Positions 1-8,194 of a DNA stretch of 35,701 bases are shown here, in pieces. The stretch is taken from contig CAZOPF010000060.1 in the NCBI GenBank assembly GCA_964581605.1, positions 1-35,701 of the forward strand, written 5' to 3'. Source of the stretch: CAADGU01 sp964581605 (GTDB taxonomy: Bacteria; Chloroflexota; Anaerolineae; Promineifilales; Promineifilaceae). Positions within the stretch are counted from its first letter, which is position 1; each line of letters starts with the position of its first letter. A model generated the notes under the pieces. It had not been told where the DNA came from. It did not search any database and saw only the letters and a list, made by a program, of their open reading frames with translations. The position numbers and the translations under genes are program-made.

Positions 1-55
1 TTAGGTGTTTAGGTGTTTAGGTGTTTAGGTGTTTAGGTGTTTAGGTGTTTAGGTG
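1..55. repeat. Octamer tandem array TTAGGTGT
   Basis: The window opens inside a perfect head-to-tail array of the octamer TTAGGTGT, almost seven copies long, which may continue to the left. The same vocabulary (TCAGGTG, TCAGG) recurs inside the GT-C gene at 5153-5182. It looks like a simple-sequence array of the word-repeat class seen across this window rather than a coding region. Confidence 0.9.
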
Positions 56-142
56 GGTTAGATTGCTTCATATAAAGGGCTTACTTTTTACAGACCTGCC
101 CAAGTATACGTCATTTGCCAGGATGGCTCAATCTGGTGGTAA

Positions 143-181
143 AATTGATAATTGTCAATTGTCAATTGACAATTATCAATT
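143..181. repeat. 19-bp perfect inverted repeat in fbaA leader
   Basis: Arms at 143-161 and 163-181 are perfect reverse complements separated by one base. They are built from iterated ATTGTCA/TGACAAT words. The AT-rich palindrome lies immediately 5' of the aldolase ribosome binding site (AAAAGGAGAG, 183-192). It could form a hairpin in the mRNA leader or serve as an operator. It also fits the family of word-built hairpins seen elsewhere in the window. Confidence 0.8.
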
Positions 182-197
182 GAAAAGGAGAGTTCCC

Positions 198-1268
198 ATG
201 TCAATTCAACATATTCCGGCCGGGGTTGTCACCGGCGAGCAGGTACAGGAGATTTTTGCTTATGCCAAAGCGCATCAGTTTGCGCTGCCGGCGGCGAATG
301 TGGTGGGGAGTAATAGTATGAATGCGGTGATGGAAACGGCCGTAGCCGCCAAAGCCCCCGTTATTTTACAGTTTTCCAACGGAGGGGCTTCGTTTATGGC
401 CGGGAAGAGCCTGAACAACGATGGGCAGCGGTCAGCCATTGCCGGGGCCGTTTCTGGGGCACACCATGTGCATGAGGTAGCGGCCATGTATGGAGCGCGG
501 GTCATTTTGCACACTGACCATTGCGCCAGGAAACTGTTGCCCTGGGTGGATGGTATGTTGGACGCGGGCGAGGCATTTTTTCGGGTGCATGGCAAGCCGT
601 TGTTCAGCAGCCATATGCTGGATTTATCTGAGGAGCCAATTCACGAAAATATCGAGATTTGCCAGCGTTACTTGGAGCGGATGAGCAAGATGGGCATGAC
701 GTTGGAGATTGAGTTAGGTGTGACGGGTGGTGAAGAAGATGGGGTGGATAATACGGGCGTGGATAGTTCTCGCTTGTATACCCAACCGTCAGAAGTGGCT
801 TATGCCTATGAGCAGTTGATGAAGGTTAGCCCCAATTTCACAGTTGCGGCCGCATTTGGCAATGTGCATGGGGTGTATAAACCGGGTAATGTGAAACTGC
901 GGCCGATCATTTTGCATAATTCGCAGGTGTATGTGCAGGAGAAGTTTGGCACGGCTGATAAGCCCATCAACTTTGTCTTTCATGGCGGTTCGGGCAGCAG
1001 CCAGGAAGAAATCCGCGAGGCGATCTCCTATGGCGCGATCAAAATGAACATTGATACCGACCTGCAATGGGCGTTTTGGGATGGGGTGCGTGGTTATGAA
1101 GCTAAATATCACGCTTATTTGCAAGGGCAGATCGGTAATCCTGAGGGTGAAGACGTGCCAAACAAGAAGTATTATGATCCGCGTCGTTGGTTGCGGGCCG
1201 GCGAAGAGGCGTTTGTCGCCCGGCTGAAGCAGTCATTTGTGGATTTGAATAACGTGGATCGCCTTTGA
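198..1268 (+). CDS. fbaA: Class II (type A) fructose-bisphosphate aldolase
   Basis: Cytoplasmic Zn-dependent aldolase that cleaves fructose 1,6-bisphosphate to glyceraldehyde 3-phosphate and dihydroxyacetone phosphate, or condenses them, in glycolysis and gluconeogenesis. The 356-residue product matches E. coli FbaA (359 aa) almost end to end. Zinc and catalytic residues are present: HTDHC with Asp107 and His108, Glu172 in EIELG, Glu179 in GGEEDG, His224 in GNVHGVY, His262 in FHGGSGS, and the NIDTD phosphate-binding segment near 284-288. The start is ATG 198, preceded by AAAAGGAGAG. The frame is open back to position 45, but that extension is repeat-derived, has no ribosome binding site and is absent from the family. 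The gene stands alone; the next gene is convergent. One ACGGCCGT site lies at 336. Confidence 0.97.
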   Translation: MSIQHIPAGVVTGEQVQEIFAYAKAHQFALPAANVVGSNSMNAVMETAVAAKAPVILQFSNGGASFMAGKSLNNDGQRSAIAGAVSGAHHVHEVAAMYGARVILHTDHCARKLLPWVDGMLDAGEAFFRVHGKPLFSSHMLDLSEEPIHENIEICQRYLERMSKMGMTLEIELGVTGGEEDGVDNTGVDSSRLYTQPSEVAYAYEQLMKVSPNFTVAAAFGNVHGVYKPGNVKLRPIILHNSQVYVQEKFGTADKPINFVFHGGSGSSQEEIREAISYGAIKMNIDTDLQWAFWDGVRGYEAKYHAYLQGQIGNPEGEDVPNKKYYDPRRWLRAGEEAFVARLKQSFVDLNNVDRL

Positions 1269-1307
1269 CGATGATGAGACGCCCGGTTTCTCCCAGAGAT
1301 CGGCTGT

Positions 1308-2129
1308 CTAAAATTTCAGGTCGAATGCAAGCTGGCTGGCCTGAGCAGTTCCAGGTTTTTGGGCGCGAATGAGCAAGATGAGGCCGTTCGGATTTTGTTC
1401 GCGTTGGATGCGAAACCCGGTTTCGGTCAGCAAATTATTCCAGTAAGCGGCCGTCGGTAGCTGTGCGGCCGCCGGGCCATCGGCCAGCCAGGTGGTTTGG
1501 GTGCGGCACTGCTCGGCAAAAAGCAGACGGCCGTCTGGCTCTAATACCCGGTATGCCTCGCGCAATAACGCCAACCGGTCGCCATGCTGCCAGATAGGGG
1601 ACGTCACCTGGCAGAGCATCACCGCTTTGGCACTGTCATCTGGCAGGGGGAGTAAATCAATTTGCCCTTCGCGCCAGCTCAAGCGGGGGTCAGGCTGGGG
1701 GTGGGCAAGCTGCTGCCGCCATCGCCCCAACACGGCCGCCGCCATCCACTGTGGATTAAAAATATCCACCACGACGATGTGCCCAACGGTCAGGCGGCGG
1801 CTGAGGAGAATGGGACGGTAACGCAAACCAACATCCACATACACCAGCCTGTCTTCGGGCAATAATTGACCCATATCAAACAGGATATGAGCCGGGCGCA
1901 AACCACGCCGGTCATAAAGCTGGTAGATCGCCCAAAGGGATGCCAGGAAGAAGTAGGCCAGCACAATCAACACGGCCGTTGCCAGCGGTACAAAACTCAA
2001 CCAGCCCTGGTCCAGGCTGATGCCCATGAACAACAGCGTGGCAACCATACCGCCATATAACAAGGCAAAACGGGGCCAATGGGCATAAATGGCCGTGGCG
2101 GTTCCGTTGAGCTTTTCCGATTCCTGCAT
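1308..2129 (-). CDS. Membrane-anchored SAM-methyltransferase-like protein
   Basis: A 273-residue protein with two probable N-terminal membrane helices (about residues 22-40 and 46-68) and a cytoplasmic Rossmann-like domain. The C-terminal half carries LREAYRVLEPDGRLLFAEQ, the strand-4/helix pattern typical of class I (Methyltransf_11) enzymes, preceded by an IDLLPLPDDSAKAVMLCQV segment matching motif II/III. The glycine-rich SAM loop is degenerate: YVDVGLRYRP stands where DxGxGxG is expected. An acidic residue does follow in HIVVVDI. It lies 54 bp downstream of the histidine kinase on the same strand, so the two are probably co-transcribed, with a word-repeat element between them. The ribosome binding site is weak. 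Substrate is unknown; it may be a methyltransferase with altered cofactor binding or a non-catalytic relative. Confidence 0.7.
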   Translation of the reverse strand: MQESEKLNGTATAIYAHWPRFALLYGGMVATLLFMGISLDQGWLSFVPLATAVLIVLAYFFLASLWAIYQLYDRRGLRPAHILFDMGQLLPEDRLVYVDVGLRYRPILLSRRLTVGHIVVVDIFNPQWMAAAVLGRWRQQLAHPQPDPRLSWREGQIDLLPLPDDSAKAVMLCQVTSPIWQHGDRLALLREAYRVLEPDGRLLFAEQCRTQTTWLADGPAAAQLPTAAYWNNLLTETGFRIQREQNPNGLILLIRAQKPGTAQASQLAFDLKF

Positions 2130-2144
2130 GGGGGTATGAGTATA

Positions 2145-2211
2145 ACGAAGTCTGAAGGTCGAAGCCCGAAGTCGGATAACCGATTACGGATTACGGTTTA
2201 CGGCGGGCAAC
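2145..2211. repeat. Word-repeat element at histidine kinase 3' end
   Basis: The stretch contains iterated CGAAGTC/GAAG words and then GATTACG, GATTACG and GTTTACG words. It spans the gap between the methyltransferase-like gene and the histidine kinase and supplies the last codons and stop of the kinase (residues VNRNP). The GATTACG vocabulary recurs at 5010-5037, 5190-5224 and 31232-31292. Confidence 0.65.
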
Positions 2212-3986
2212 CAGACATGGAAGCCGGCACCCTGACCGGGTATACCGGCACTTTCAACGGTGATACGGCCGTGATGCCGATCAACAATCTCTTTAGCAAT
2301 AGACAATCCTAAACCCATGCCACCTGTTTGGGTAGAAAGGGCCGCCTCACCCCGGTAAAAACGGTTAAATAGCTTCTCTTGTTCGGCGGGGGCAATGCCT
2401 GGCCCGGTATCTTGCACACAAAAACCAACCCAGAGACGGCCGTCTATATTTTCCATCTCCGTATAGACCGTTATCTCCCCACCGGCAGGGGTATAATTGG
2501 CAGCATTGGTTAACAAAATGCTCAATACCTGGCTGATAAGGGTTGTATCTACCTGGGCCAGGGCGGGTGCAGGTAACAAGTGGATTATCACATGAAGACC
2601 CAAACTTTCGGCTAACACCTGGCGGTCTTGGGCCATCGTCTGCACCAATTCGTTCAGGTCTACTAATTCAAACTTTAAGGTAATCGCTTCCCTGTCCAGG
2701 CTGGAAAGCAACAGCAAATCTTCAATGAGCAGGGCTAATCGTTCAGTTTCTCGCTGTAAAACGGATAGATATTGTGGCTGTCTGTCAGGATAGCGAAACA
2801 GCAGGTCATGATAGAGCTTAATGTTAGTCAGAGGGGTGCGCAGTTCATGGGAAACATTAGCCACAAAGTCATCTTTGACGCGGCTGAGGATGTGCAGTTC
2901 CTCGTTGGCAGCCTGCAACTGCGCCGAGCGTTCCTGTAAAGCCAGTTCCGCCCTGACCCGTTCGGTGACATCACGCGCCACAATGATACGGCCGTTCTCT
3001 CTGAGGTGATTTCGGCTAAACGGGGTAATGCGCAATGCCAGAAAGCGCTCTTGCCCGTCACGGTCAATTTTTATCTCTGTTTTGAGCGAAGTTTCCCCCC
3101 GAAACTCACTAACCAGATTGCCCCAGGCAGCCAGAACTTCAGCCGCTGGTCGGCCAATTAAGTGGTTGGCAGGCTGTGCCAGGGCGCGTGTGGCGGCCGG
3201 GTTTATATCCACCAGCCGATTATTTCCATCCAGCACCAGCACATAATCACTCATGTTATCAAATACAGCATCACGGGCCACTGGCACAATATCAAAAAGG
3301 CGGTAGCGAAAGAGTCCCCAGGCAATCAGCAAGTTGCTGACGGCAAAGGTGAGCGGTGTTGTATCCCGTTGAAAGGTAAAGGTAATGCCAGCCAGGGTAA
3401 GGAAAACACCAATCAAGGGAATGGTCGCACCTACGACCACAATCAACATTTGCCGCCGATAGAGAGATTGTGCCCGAACGAACGTTGTTATCAACAGGTA
3501 AATAGACACAAAAGCAAGGATGTAAGCATAGCTGGAAACCAACCAGACGGTTGATGTAAACTCATACGTCAGGGCGGCAAATGGTTCACCGGGGATAAGG
3601 CTGGCCGACGGCCGTATGAACCCATGAAATTTGTCTGTCAGCATCAGCCCCCAGAAGATCACAAAGGGCAAACTGAGTAATGGCCAGACTAGAAACGGCC
3701 GTGCCAACGAACGCCCCGTATAAGCCAGCGCAAAGGCTAAAAAGGCCAACGGCCAGATAAATGTTCCGATATATTGCATATCATCCCAAAAAATCTTGGC
3801 TGCCAGGGTATCACTATTGAGTTCCAGAATATAGCCCAATGTCCAGATTGACTGGCTGGCAGCCGCCAGGGCAAACGGCCGTGCCCCGGGCACACTGCGC
3901 CGCTGCCAGGCATAGATAGCCACACTCAAAGATATAAAAAATGAAAGGGTATAGGGGAGCAAATAGGGTAAGTTGGCAAATTTCAT
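2184..3986 (-). CDS. 7TM-PAS sensor histidine kinase
   Basis: A 600-residue membrane sensor kinase. Residues 1 to about 230 hold seven hydrophobic segments of the 7TMR-HisK N-terminal type. A PAS domain follows (about 240-350; DNMSDYVLVLDGNNRLVDIN). HisKA contains VANVSHELRTPLTNIK with the phospho-accepting His near residue 380. The HATPase part shows the N box (SILLTNAANYTP), G1 (VQDTGPGIAP), F box (LFNRFYRG) and G2 (GGMGLGLSIAKEI). All catalytic motifs are intact, so it should autophosphorylate and pass phosphate to an unlinked response regulator; none is encoded nearby. Start chosen at ATG 3986 because the membrane domain begins there and AAAGG lies upstream. A 36-residue extension to 4094 looks untranslated. 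The methyltransferase-like gene is downstream. Confidence 0.93.
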   Translation of the reverse strand: MKFANLPYLLPYTLSFFISLSVAIYAWQRRSVPGARPFALAAASQSIWTLGYILELNSDTLAAKIFWDDMQYIGTFIWPLAFLAFALAYTGRSLARPFLVWPLLSLPFVIFWGLMLTDKFHGFIRPSASLIPGEPFAALTYEFTSTVWLVSSYAYILAFVSIYLLITTFVRAQSLYRRQMLIVVVGATIPLIGVFLTLAGITFTFQRDTTPLTFAVSNLLIAWGLFRYRLFDIVPVARDAVFDNMSDYVLVLDGNNRLVDINPAATRALAQPANHLIGRPAAEVLAAWGNLVSEFRGETSLKTEIKIDRDGQERFLALRITPFSRNHLRENGRIIVARDVTERVRAELALQERSAQLQAANEELHILSRVKDDFVANVSHELRTPLTNIKLYHDLLFRYPDRQPQYLSVLQRETERLALLIEDLLLLSSLDREAITLKFELVDLNELVQTMAQDRQVLAESLGLHVIIHLLPAPALAQVDTTLISQVLSILLTNAANYTPAGGEITVYTEMENIDGRLWVGFCVQDTGPGIAPAEQEKLFNRFYRGEAALSTQTGGMGLGLSIAKEIVDRHHGRITVESAGIPGQGAGFHVWLPAVNRNP

Positions 3987-4361
3987 GCGTTTGAGCCTTT
4001 GTTTCGAGTTTAAGGTTATGCAAAACCAACTGCCTATATGGTTGCCGAGTAGAGACGGCCGTAAAGCTTTGTGCCAAGTATAAACGGGGAACAATTGGTA
4101 ATCAATCTTAGCGAAACCTCAACAGCAGTTTTCAATTTGGCCTGATTGTCTTATGAATGATGAAAGTTAACAAAATAATGCGGTAATCCGCGCCTGGCGA
4201 ATAAATTCGCGGCTACCCAGGGCGAAAACCGCCTGCGCGGTCTGGAGCGCGTTTTGTCTAACAAACGCCGAATTCCATTCGGTGGCGGTGGCTGAACAAC
4301 GTTTGAACATATACCAGCCACAGGTGGCGGCGACCCTCCTTGCAGGTACAATCGGCAGATT
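3987..4361. other. Divergent intergenic region with hairpin-rich repeat
   Basis: This 375-bp gap separates the minus-strand histidine kinase from the plus-strand GT-C gene, so it must hold both promoters, but I see no convincing -35/-10 pair. One ACGGCCGT is near 4056. From about 4178 to 4294 there are several short GC-rich inverted repeats: GCGG-TAAT-CCGC, CGAATAAATTCG (imperfect) and CCGAAT-TCC-ATTCGG. Together they look like a REP-like intergenic repeat. No gene is supported here. Confidence 0.5.
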
Positions 4362-6755
4362 ATGACCGAAAAACGCTGGCTTAGCCTCATTCTCCTGCTC
4401 TTTTGCCTGCTTGGCGGCGTCTATGCCTTCAGCACACCAATCTTTGAAGCGTCAGACGAGCTATGGCACTACCCGATGGTGCGCCACCTGGCCGCCGGCA
4501 ACCCACTGCCAGTGCAGGTGTTTGATCCCGCTCAGGCTGGCCCCTGGAAACAAGAAGCCAGCCAGCCACCGCTCTACTACTACCTGGCGGCCGCTCTCAC
4601 CTTTTGGGTGGATACGGCCGACATGGAAACGGTGCGTTGGGAAAACCCACATGGTGATAATGGCATCATCACCCATGACGGCAATATCAACCTGACCATT
4701 CATAACCCCGCCTGGAACCCCTGGCGGGGCACACTCCTGGCCGTGCGGCTGGTGCGCCTGTTCTCCATTTTGCTCGGCGCGGCTACCATTTACCTGACCT
4801 ATCGGATTGCCAGAGAAGTGGAGCCAGACCGCCCGGAAATTCGCCTGGGGGCAGCGGCCGTCAATGCCTTTCTGCCCATGTTCCTCTTCATCAGCGCCTC
4901 GGTGAATAATGACAACCTGGCAATTCCTCTGGCTTCGCTGGCAATTTTGCTGCTGATACAGGTTGTCAGTAAGCAATATGCAGTGAGCAGTAAGCGGTAT
5001 GCGGTGAGCAGGTTACGGGTGACGGATTACGAATTACGCTGGCTGCTCATCGGCACCGTCATCGGCCTGGCAATCCTGACAAAGGAGGGCACGTTTGGCC
5101 TTTTTCCTATCGCTCTGGGCACGGCGTTTGTATCGCAGTGGCAGAGAAGATGTGTTCAGGTGTCAGGTGTTCAGGTGTCAGGAAAACCGATTACTGATTG
5201 CCGATTACCGATAGCCGATTACGGCCGTATCCTCCTCCACACCGCCCTCACCTTCCTGGTCATGCTGCTCCCGGTCATGCTCATTGCTGGCTGGTGGTAT
5301 GGGCGGAATGTGCAGTTGTACGGCGATTTTCTGGGCTGGAATGCGTTTATTGCCGTCTTGGGGCAGCGAGCGCACCCGGCCTCATTATTCCAGCTGTGGA
5401 GCGAACGGCACGGTTTTATGATGGCCTATTGGGGGCTGTTTGGCGGCGTCAATGTGCCCATGCCGGGCTGGATTTATGCGGTCTTGAATGGGGTATTGGT
5501 GGTGAGTGTGGTTGGGTTTGGGGTATATGCAGTAAAGGAGATTAGAAATTGGAGATTGGAGATTAAAGGAGCGCCTTTCAATCTCCAATCTCTAATCTTC
5601 AATCTCCTCCGCTTCGTCGAACGCTATTTTGCCCTCATCGTCTGCCTGCTCTTTTCGGCAGCCGTCGTGGTGGGGTTGATTCAGTGGGCGACGACCACCT
5701 GGTCTTCACAGGGGCGGCTGGTGTTCACGGCGCTTTCCACGCTGACAACGCTGCTGGTAGTGGGGCTGGTAGGCTGGCTGCCCCGCCGCCTGGCGACAGG
5801 GGCCGTAGCGGGGTTGGGTGGATTTATGTTTGTGGTGGCGGCGTTGGCCCCGTTTTTGTGGATACGGCCGTCTTACCAGGCGCCCCTCTTCAACCCACCC
5901 CCCATACAAACGGCCGTCACCTTCGGCGATGAACTGAAACTGGTGGGCTATGAACTGTCGCCAACGGCCGTGCAGCCTGGCGATCCGCTTTGGGTGACAC
6001 TGGAATGGGACGTGCGGCAACCCATTACCCGCAATTGGAGCATTTTTGTCCATCTGAATGATCCCGTGCTGGAACGGCCGATTGCCCAACGGGATATGTT
6101 TCATGGCCAGGGATTGCGCCCCACTTCGCTGTTGTCGCCAGGCGAACACATTGTTACCCGTCATTTGCTGACTGTGCCAGACACGGCCGTTGCTCCCGTA
6201 GAACTGGCCTTAACGGTGGGGTTGTATGATTACGCCACCTGTCCGGCCTGCGAACGTTTGCCTATAACGGATAGTGGGCCACTACCGGTTCAGGAGAATG
6301 CGGTGACACTGGCAGAAGTGCCGCTCACGGCCGTGCCCGGCGAAATACCCAATCCTGTTTCCGTCCAATTTGAAAAGGGGATAGAACTGGTGGGGTATGA
6401 ACTGAATCCACGCCGCACGGCCGCCGGAGAAATGGCAGACCTGACGTTGTATTGGCAGTTGAATGAATCGGTAACGGCCGATTACACCATCTTCGCCCAG
6501 GTGGTAGACGCAGACACCACCCGCTGGGCGGCACAGGATTTGCCCGTGCCCACATCCCAGTGGCCGACTGGCGAGCCGCAGCCCGTCCCCCTCACCCTGG
6601 CGCTGAACCCGGATACACCAGCCGACGTGTATCCGATCATCATTGGGCTGTATACTCTCTCCCCGACTGGCGAATTTCAGCGGTTGCAGCGGATTACAGA
6701 TGACGGCCGTCCCACCGATGACTTTTTACAACTCACTTTATTACGAGTGGATTGA
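4362..6755 (+). CDS. GT-C type membrane glycosyltransferase-like protein
   Basis: A 797-residue multi-pass protein resembling the GT39/DUF2142 group, which use polyprenyl-linked sugars on the outer face. The first loop after TM1 carries the acidic signature FEASDELWH and the later SQPPLYYYLAA, typical of GT-C enzymes. About ten membrane helices run to residue 510. Two tandem beta-sandwich repeats fill the C-terminus (about 522-650 and 665-797), each starting LVGYEL and containing a W-T-L-x-W-like strand and IF-VHL/AQVV. Three interhelical loops contain in-frame word repeats (encoded at 4968-5037, 5153-5224 and 5537-5607). Start ATG 4362 follows GCAGGT; it ends in TGATG, coupling to the next gene. 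It probably adds sugars to a surface glycan or lipid; acceptor unknown. Confidence 0.8.
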   Translation: MTEKRWLSLILLLFCLLGGVYAFSTPIFEASDELWHYPMVRHLAAGNPLPVQVFDPAQAGPWKQEASQPPLYYYLAAALTFWVDTADMETVRWENPHGDNGIITHDGNINLTIHNPAWNPWRGTLLAVRLVRLFSILLGAATIYLTYRIAREVEPDRPEIRLGAAAVNAFLPMFLFISASVNNDNLAIPLASLAILLLIQVVSKQYAVSSKRYAVSRLRVTDYELRWLLIGTVIGLAILTKEGTFGLFPIALGTAFVSQWQRRCVQVSGVQVSGKPITDCRLPIADYGRILLHTALTFLVMLLPVMLIAGWWYGRNVQLYGDFLGWNAFIAVLGQRAHPASLFQLWSERHGFMMAYWGLFGGVNVPMPGWIYAVLNGVLVVSVVGFGVYAVKEIRNWRLEIKGAPFNLQSLIFNLLRFVERYFALIVCLLFSAAVVVGLIQWATTTWSSQGRLVFTALSTLTTLLVVGLVGWLPRRLATGAVAGLGGFMFVVAALAPFLWIRPSYQAPLFNPPPIQTAVTFGDELKLVGYELSPTAVQPGDPLWVTLEWDVRQPITRNWSIFVHLNDPVLERPIAQRDMFHGQGLRPTSLLSPGEHIVTRHLLTVPDTAVAPVELALTVGLYDYATCPACERLPITDSGPLPVQENAVTLAEVPLTAVPGEIPNPVSVQFEKGIELVGYELNPRRTAAGEMADLTLYWQLNESVTADYTIFAQVVDADTTRWAAQDLPVPTSQWPTGEPQPVPLTLALNPDTPADVYPIIIGLYTLSPTGEFQRLQRITDDGRPTDDFLQLTLLRVD
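4968..5037 (+). repeat. In-frame 21-bp tandem repeat and GATTACG words
   Basis: Two 21-bp copies beginning CAGTAAGC differ at three positions and encode the heptapeptides SKQYAVS and SKRYAVS. GTTACGG, GTGACGG, GATTACG and AATTACG words follow. The segment falls between two membrane helices of the GT-C protein and keeps the frame. It matches the intergenic word repeats in vocabulary, so it is probably an inserted element tolerated in a loop. Confidence 0.8.
5153..5224 (+). repeat. In-frame 15-bp tandem repeat and CCGATTA words
   Basis: The unit TGTTCAGGTGTCAGG occurs twice in a row (5153-5182). It is followed by CCGATTACTGATTG, CCGATTACCGATAG and CCGATTACGG, running into an ACGGCCGT site. It encodes VQVSGVQVSG and then a DCRLPIADYG stretch in an interhelical loop of the GT-C protein, without breaking the frame. 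Confidence 0.8.
5537..5607 (+). repeat. In-frame inverted word repeat (GGAGATT/AATCTCC)
   Basis: The left arm iterates GGAGATT-type words and the right arm iterates AATCTCC, their reverse complement, around a short GGAGCGCC centre. The transcript could form a hairpin of roughly 28 bp with few mismatches. It lies in frame in the GT-C gene and encodes a loop beginning EIRNWRLEIKG between two hydrophobic segments. Confidence 0.85.
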
Positions 6756-8194
6756 TGGATGATTTACGGAATACGCCTCACGCCTCACGAAACACGCTGT
6801 TTTTAGCGGTATTGGTAGCAGTCACGGCCGTATTCGGCGGGTTGCTGCTGGCTTATGGCGGACCGCTGGCGGCGCTGGCGTTGCTGCTGGCGGGGGTGGC
6901 AGTGGTGGTCGTGCTGCGCAACATCGAACTGGGCTTTTGGGGTGTGATGGCTGTCGTTTGCCTGCTCCCCTTTGCCACCCTGCCCATTGATATTGGCCTG
7001 ACGCCCACTTTTTTAGACCTGGCGCTGGCGGCCGTCATTGGCGTGTGGGCCTTGGGGCTGGTGACGGGCCAACAACGAGATGTCATCACCACGCCCATCA
7101 CCCTGCCCCTGCTCATTTTTATCATTGTGGCTCTTTTTGCCTTTATCTTTGGGTTGGCAAACGGCCCACTCACCCCCACCCTGCTGCGTAAATTTGCCGA
7201 ACTGATTTTGAGCCTGCTTTTTGTCTTTGTGATCATTGATTACTGCCGCACCTGGGCACAGCTGGAACGGCTGGTGAAAGTGCTGCTGCTGGCCGGAGCG
7301 GGCGCAGCTTTGCTGGCCGTTGGTTTCTGGCTACTGCCGGATGACACCGCCAATGATATTCTGAATATGCTCACGCGGTTGGGTTATCCCGGTGGTTGGA
7401 TTATTCGTTACATCGAGGAAAACCCGGAACTTTCGGAACGAGCCATTGGCACATCTGTAGACCCGAATGTGTTGGGTGGGCTGCTGCTGATGTTGGGGGC
7501 GTTAGCGGGGCCGCAGTTGGTGGCCAAACGGCCGTTATTCCCCCGCTGGCTCACCTATTGCCTGTTTGGCGTTATTTTCCTGGCTCTTATCCTCACCTTT
7601 TCGCGGGGGGCTTTGGTGGGGCTGATGGCCGGGTTGGGTTTTGTGGCGCTGGCCCGTTACCGGCGGTTAATCCCCTATATGGTTGTCATTGGTCTGCTCT
7701 TTTTGCTGTTGCCACCGGCCCAGGCGTATATTGCCCGATTTATCGAGGGGATTCAGGGGCAAGACCTGGCTACGCAAATGCGTTACGGCGAGTACAAGGA
7801 CGCGCTTATCCTGGTACAGCGATACCCCATTTTTGGCGTGGGGTTTGCCGGAACGCCAGACATTGACATTTATTTGGGCGTGGCCAATGTGTACCTGACC
7901 ATTGCCCAGACGACAGGATTGGTGGGGCTGTTGGCTTTTTTTGTTGTACTGGGCACGTTGTTTGCTTATGCTTTTTTCAATCGGGGGCCAATTAAGGCTG
8001 ACGGCCGTAAAGACCCCGTCTGGTTGGGCCTCCACGCAGCCATCATCGGCGGGCTGGTCGCCGGTCTGTTTGACCATTACCTCTTTAATCTGGAATTTCA
8101 TCACGCCGTAACGGCGTTTTGGCTGTTCGTGGGGCTGGCGGCCGCCGCCACACGGTTGGGAAGCATTACTGCCGACACGGCAACGTCACAATAA
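6755..8194 (+). CDS. O-antigen ligase/polymerase-like (Wzy_C) membrane protein
   Basis: A 479-residue polytopic inner-membrane protein of the O-antigen ligase superfamily, expected to polymerise or transfer lipid-linked glycan outside the membrane. About eleven hydrophobic segments are visible. The family signature LTFSRGALVGL occurs near residue 285, and a large outer loop precedes it (about 195-235, with ERAIGTSVDPNVLGG). The later segment YPIFGVGFAGTPDIDIYLG matches the conserved region after the Wzy_C core. ATG 6755 overlaps the TGA of the upstream GT-C gene (TGATG), so the two are translationally coupled and probably act on the same glycan. A TTG one codon earlier is a poorer start. The first residues (LRNTPHASRNT) are encoded by repeated CCTCACG words, suggesting a repeat-derived N-terminus. 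The 3' end overlaps the convergent kinase by 29 bp. Confidence 0.87.
   Translation: MDDLRNTPHASRNTLFLAVLVAVTAVFGGLLLAYGGPLAALALLLAGVAVVVVLRNIELGFWGVMAVVCLLPFATLPIDIGLTPTFLDLALAAVIGVWALGLVTGQQRDVITTPITLPLLIFIIVALFAFIFGLANGPLTPTLLRKFAELILSLLFVFVIIDYCRTWAQLERLVKVLLLAGAGAALLAVGFWLLPDDTANDILNMLTRLGYPGGWIIRYIEENPELSERAIGTSVDPNVLGGLLLMLGALAGPQLVAKRPLFPRWLTYCLFGVIFLALILTFSRGALVGLMAGLGFVALARYRRLIPYMVVIGLLFLLLPPAQAYIARFIEGIQGQDLATQMRYGEYKDALILVQRYPIFGVGFAGTPDIDIYLGVANVYLTIAQTTGLVGLLAFFVVLGTLFAYAFFNRGPIKADGRKDPVWLGLHAAIIGGLVAGLFDHYLFNLEFHHAVTAFWLFVGLAAAATRLGSITADTATSQ
6760..6797 (+). repeat. Word repeat forming the start of the ligase gene
   Basis: TTTACGG, AATACG, CCTCACG, CCTCACG and AAACACG words follow each other directly after the start codon. 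They encode the non-hydrophobic N-terminal tail before the first membrane helix. Confidence 0.55.

Noticed and set aside
45..197. N-terminal extension of the aldolase frame
   Set aside because: It runs through the octamer array and palindrome; the family starts at ATG 198, which has the only good ribosome binding site.
3987..4094. 36-residue extension of the 7TM histidine kinase
   Set aside because: The extension is not part of the membrane domain and ATG 3986 has a plausible ribosome binding site.
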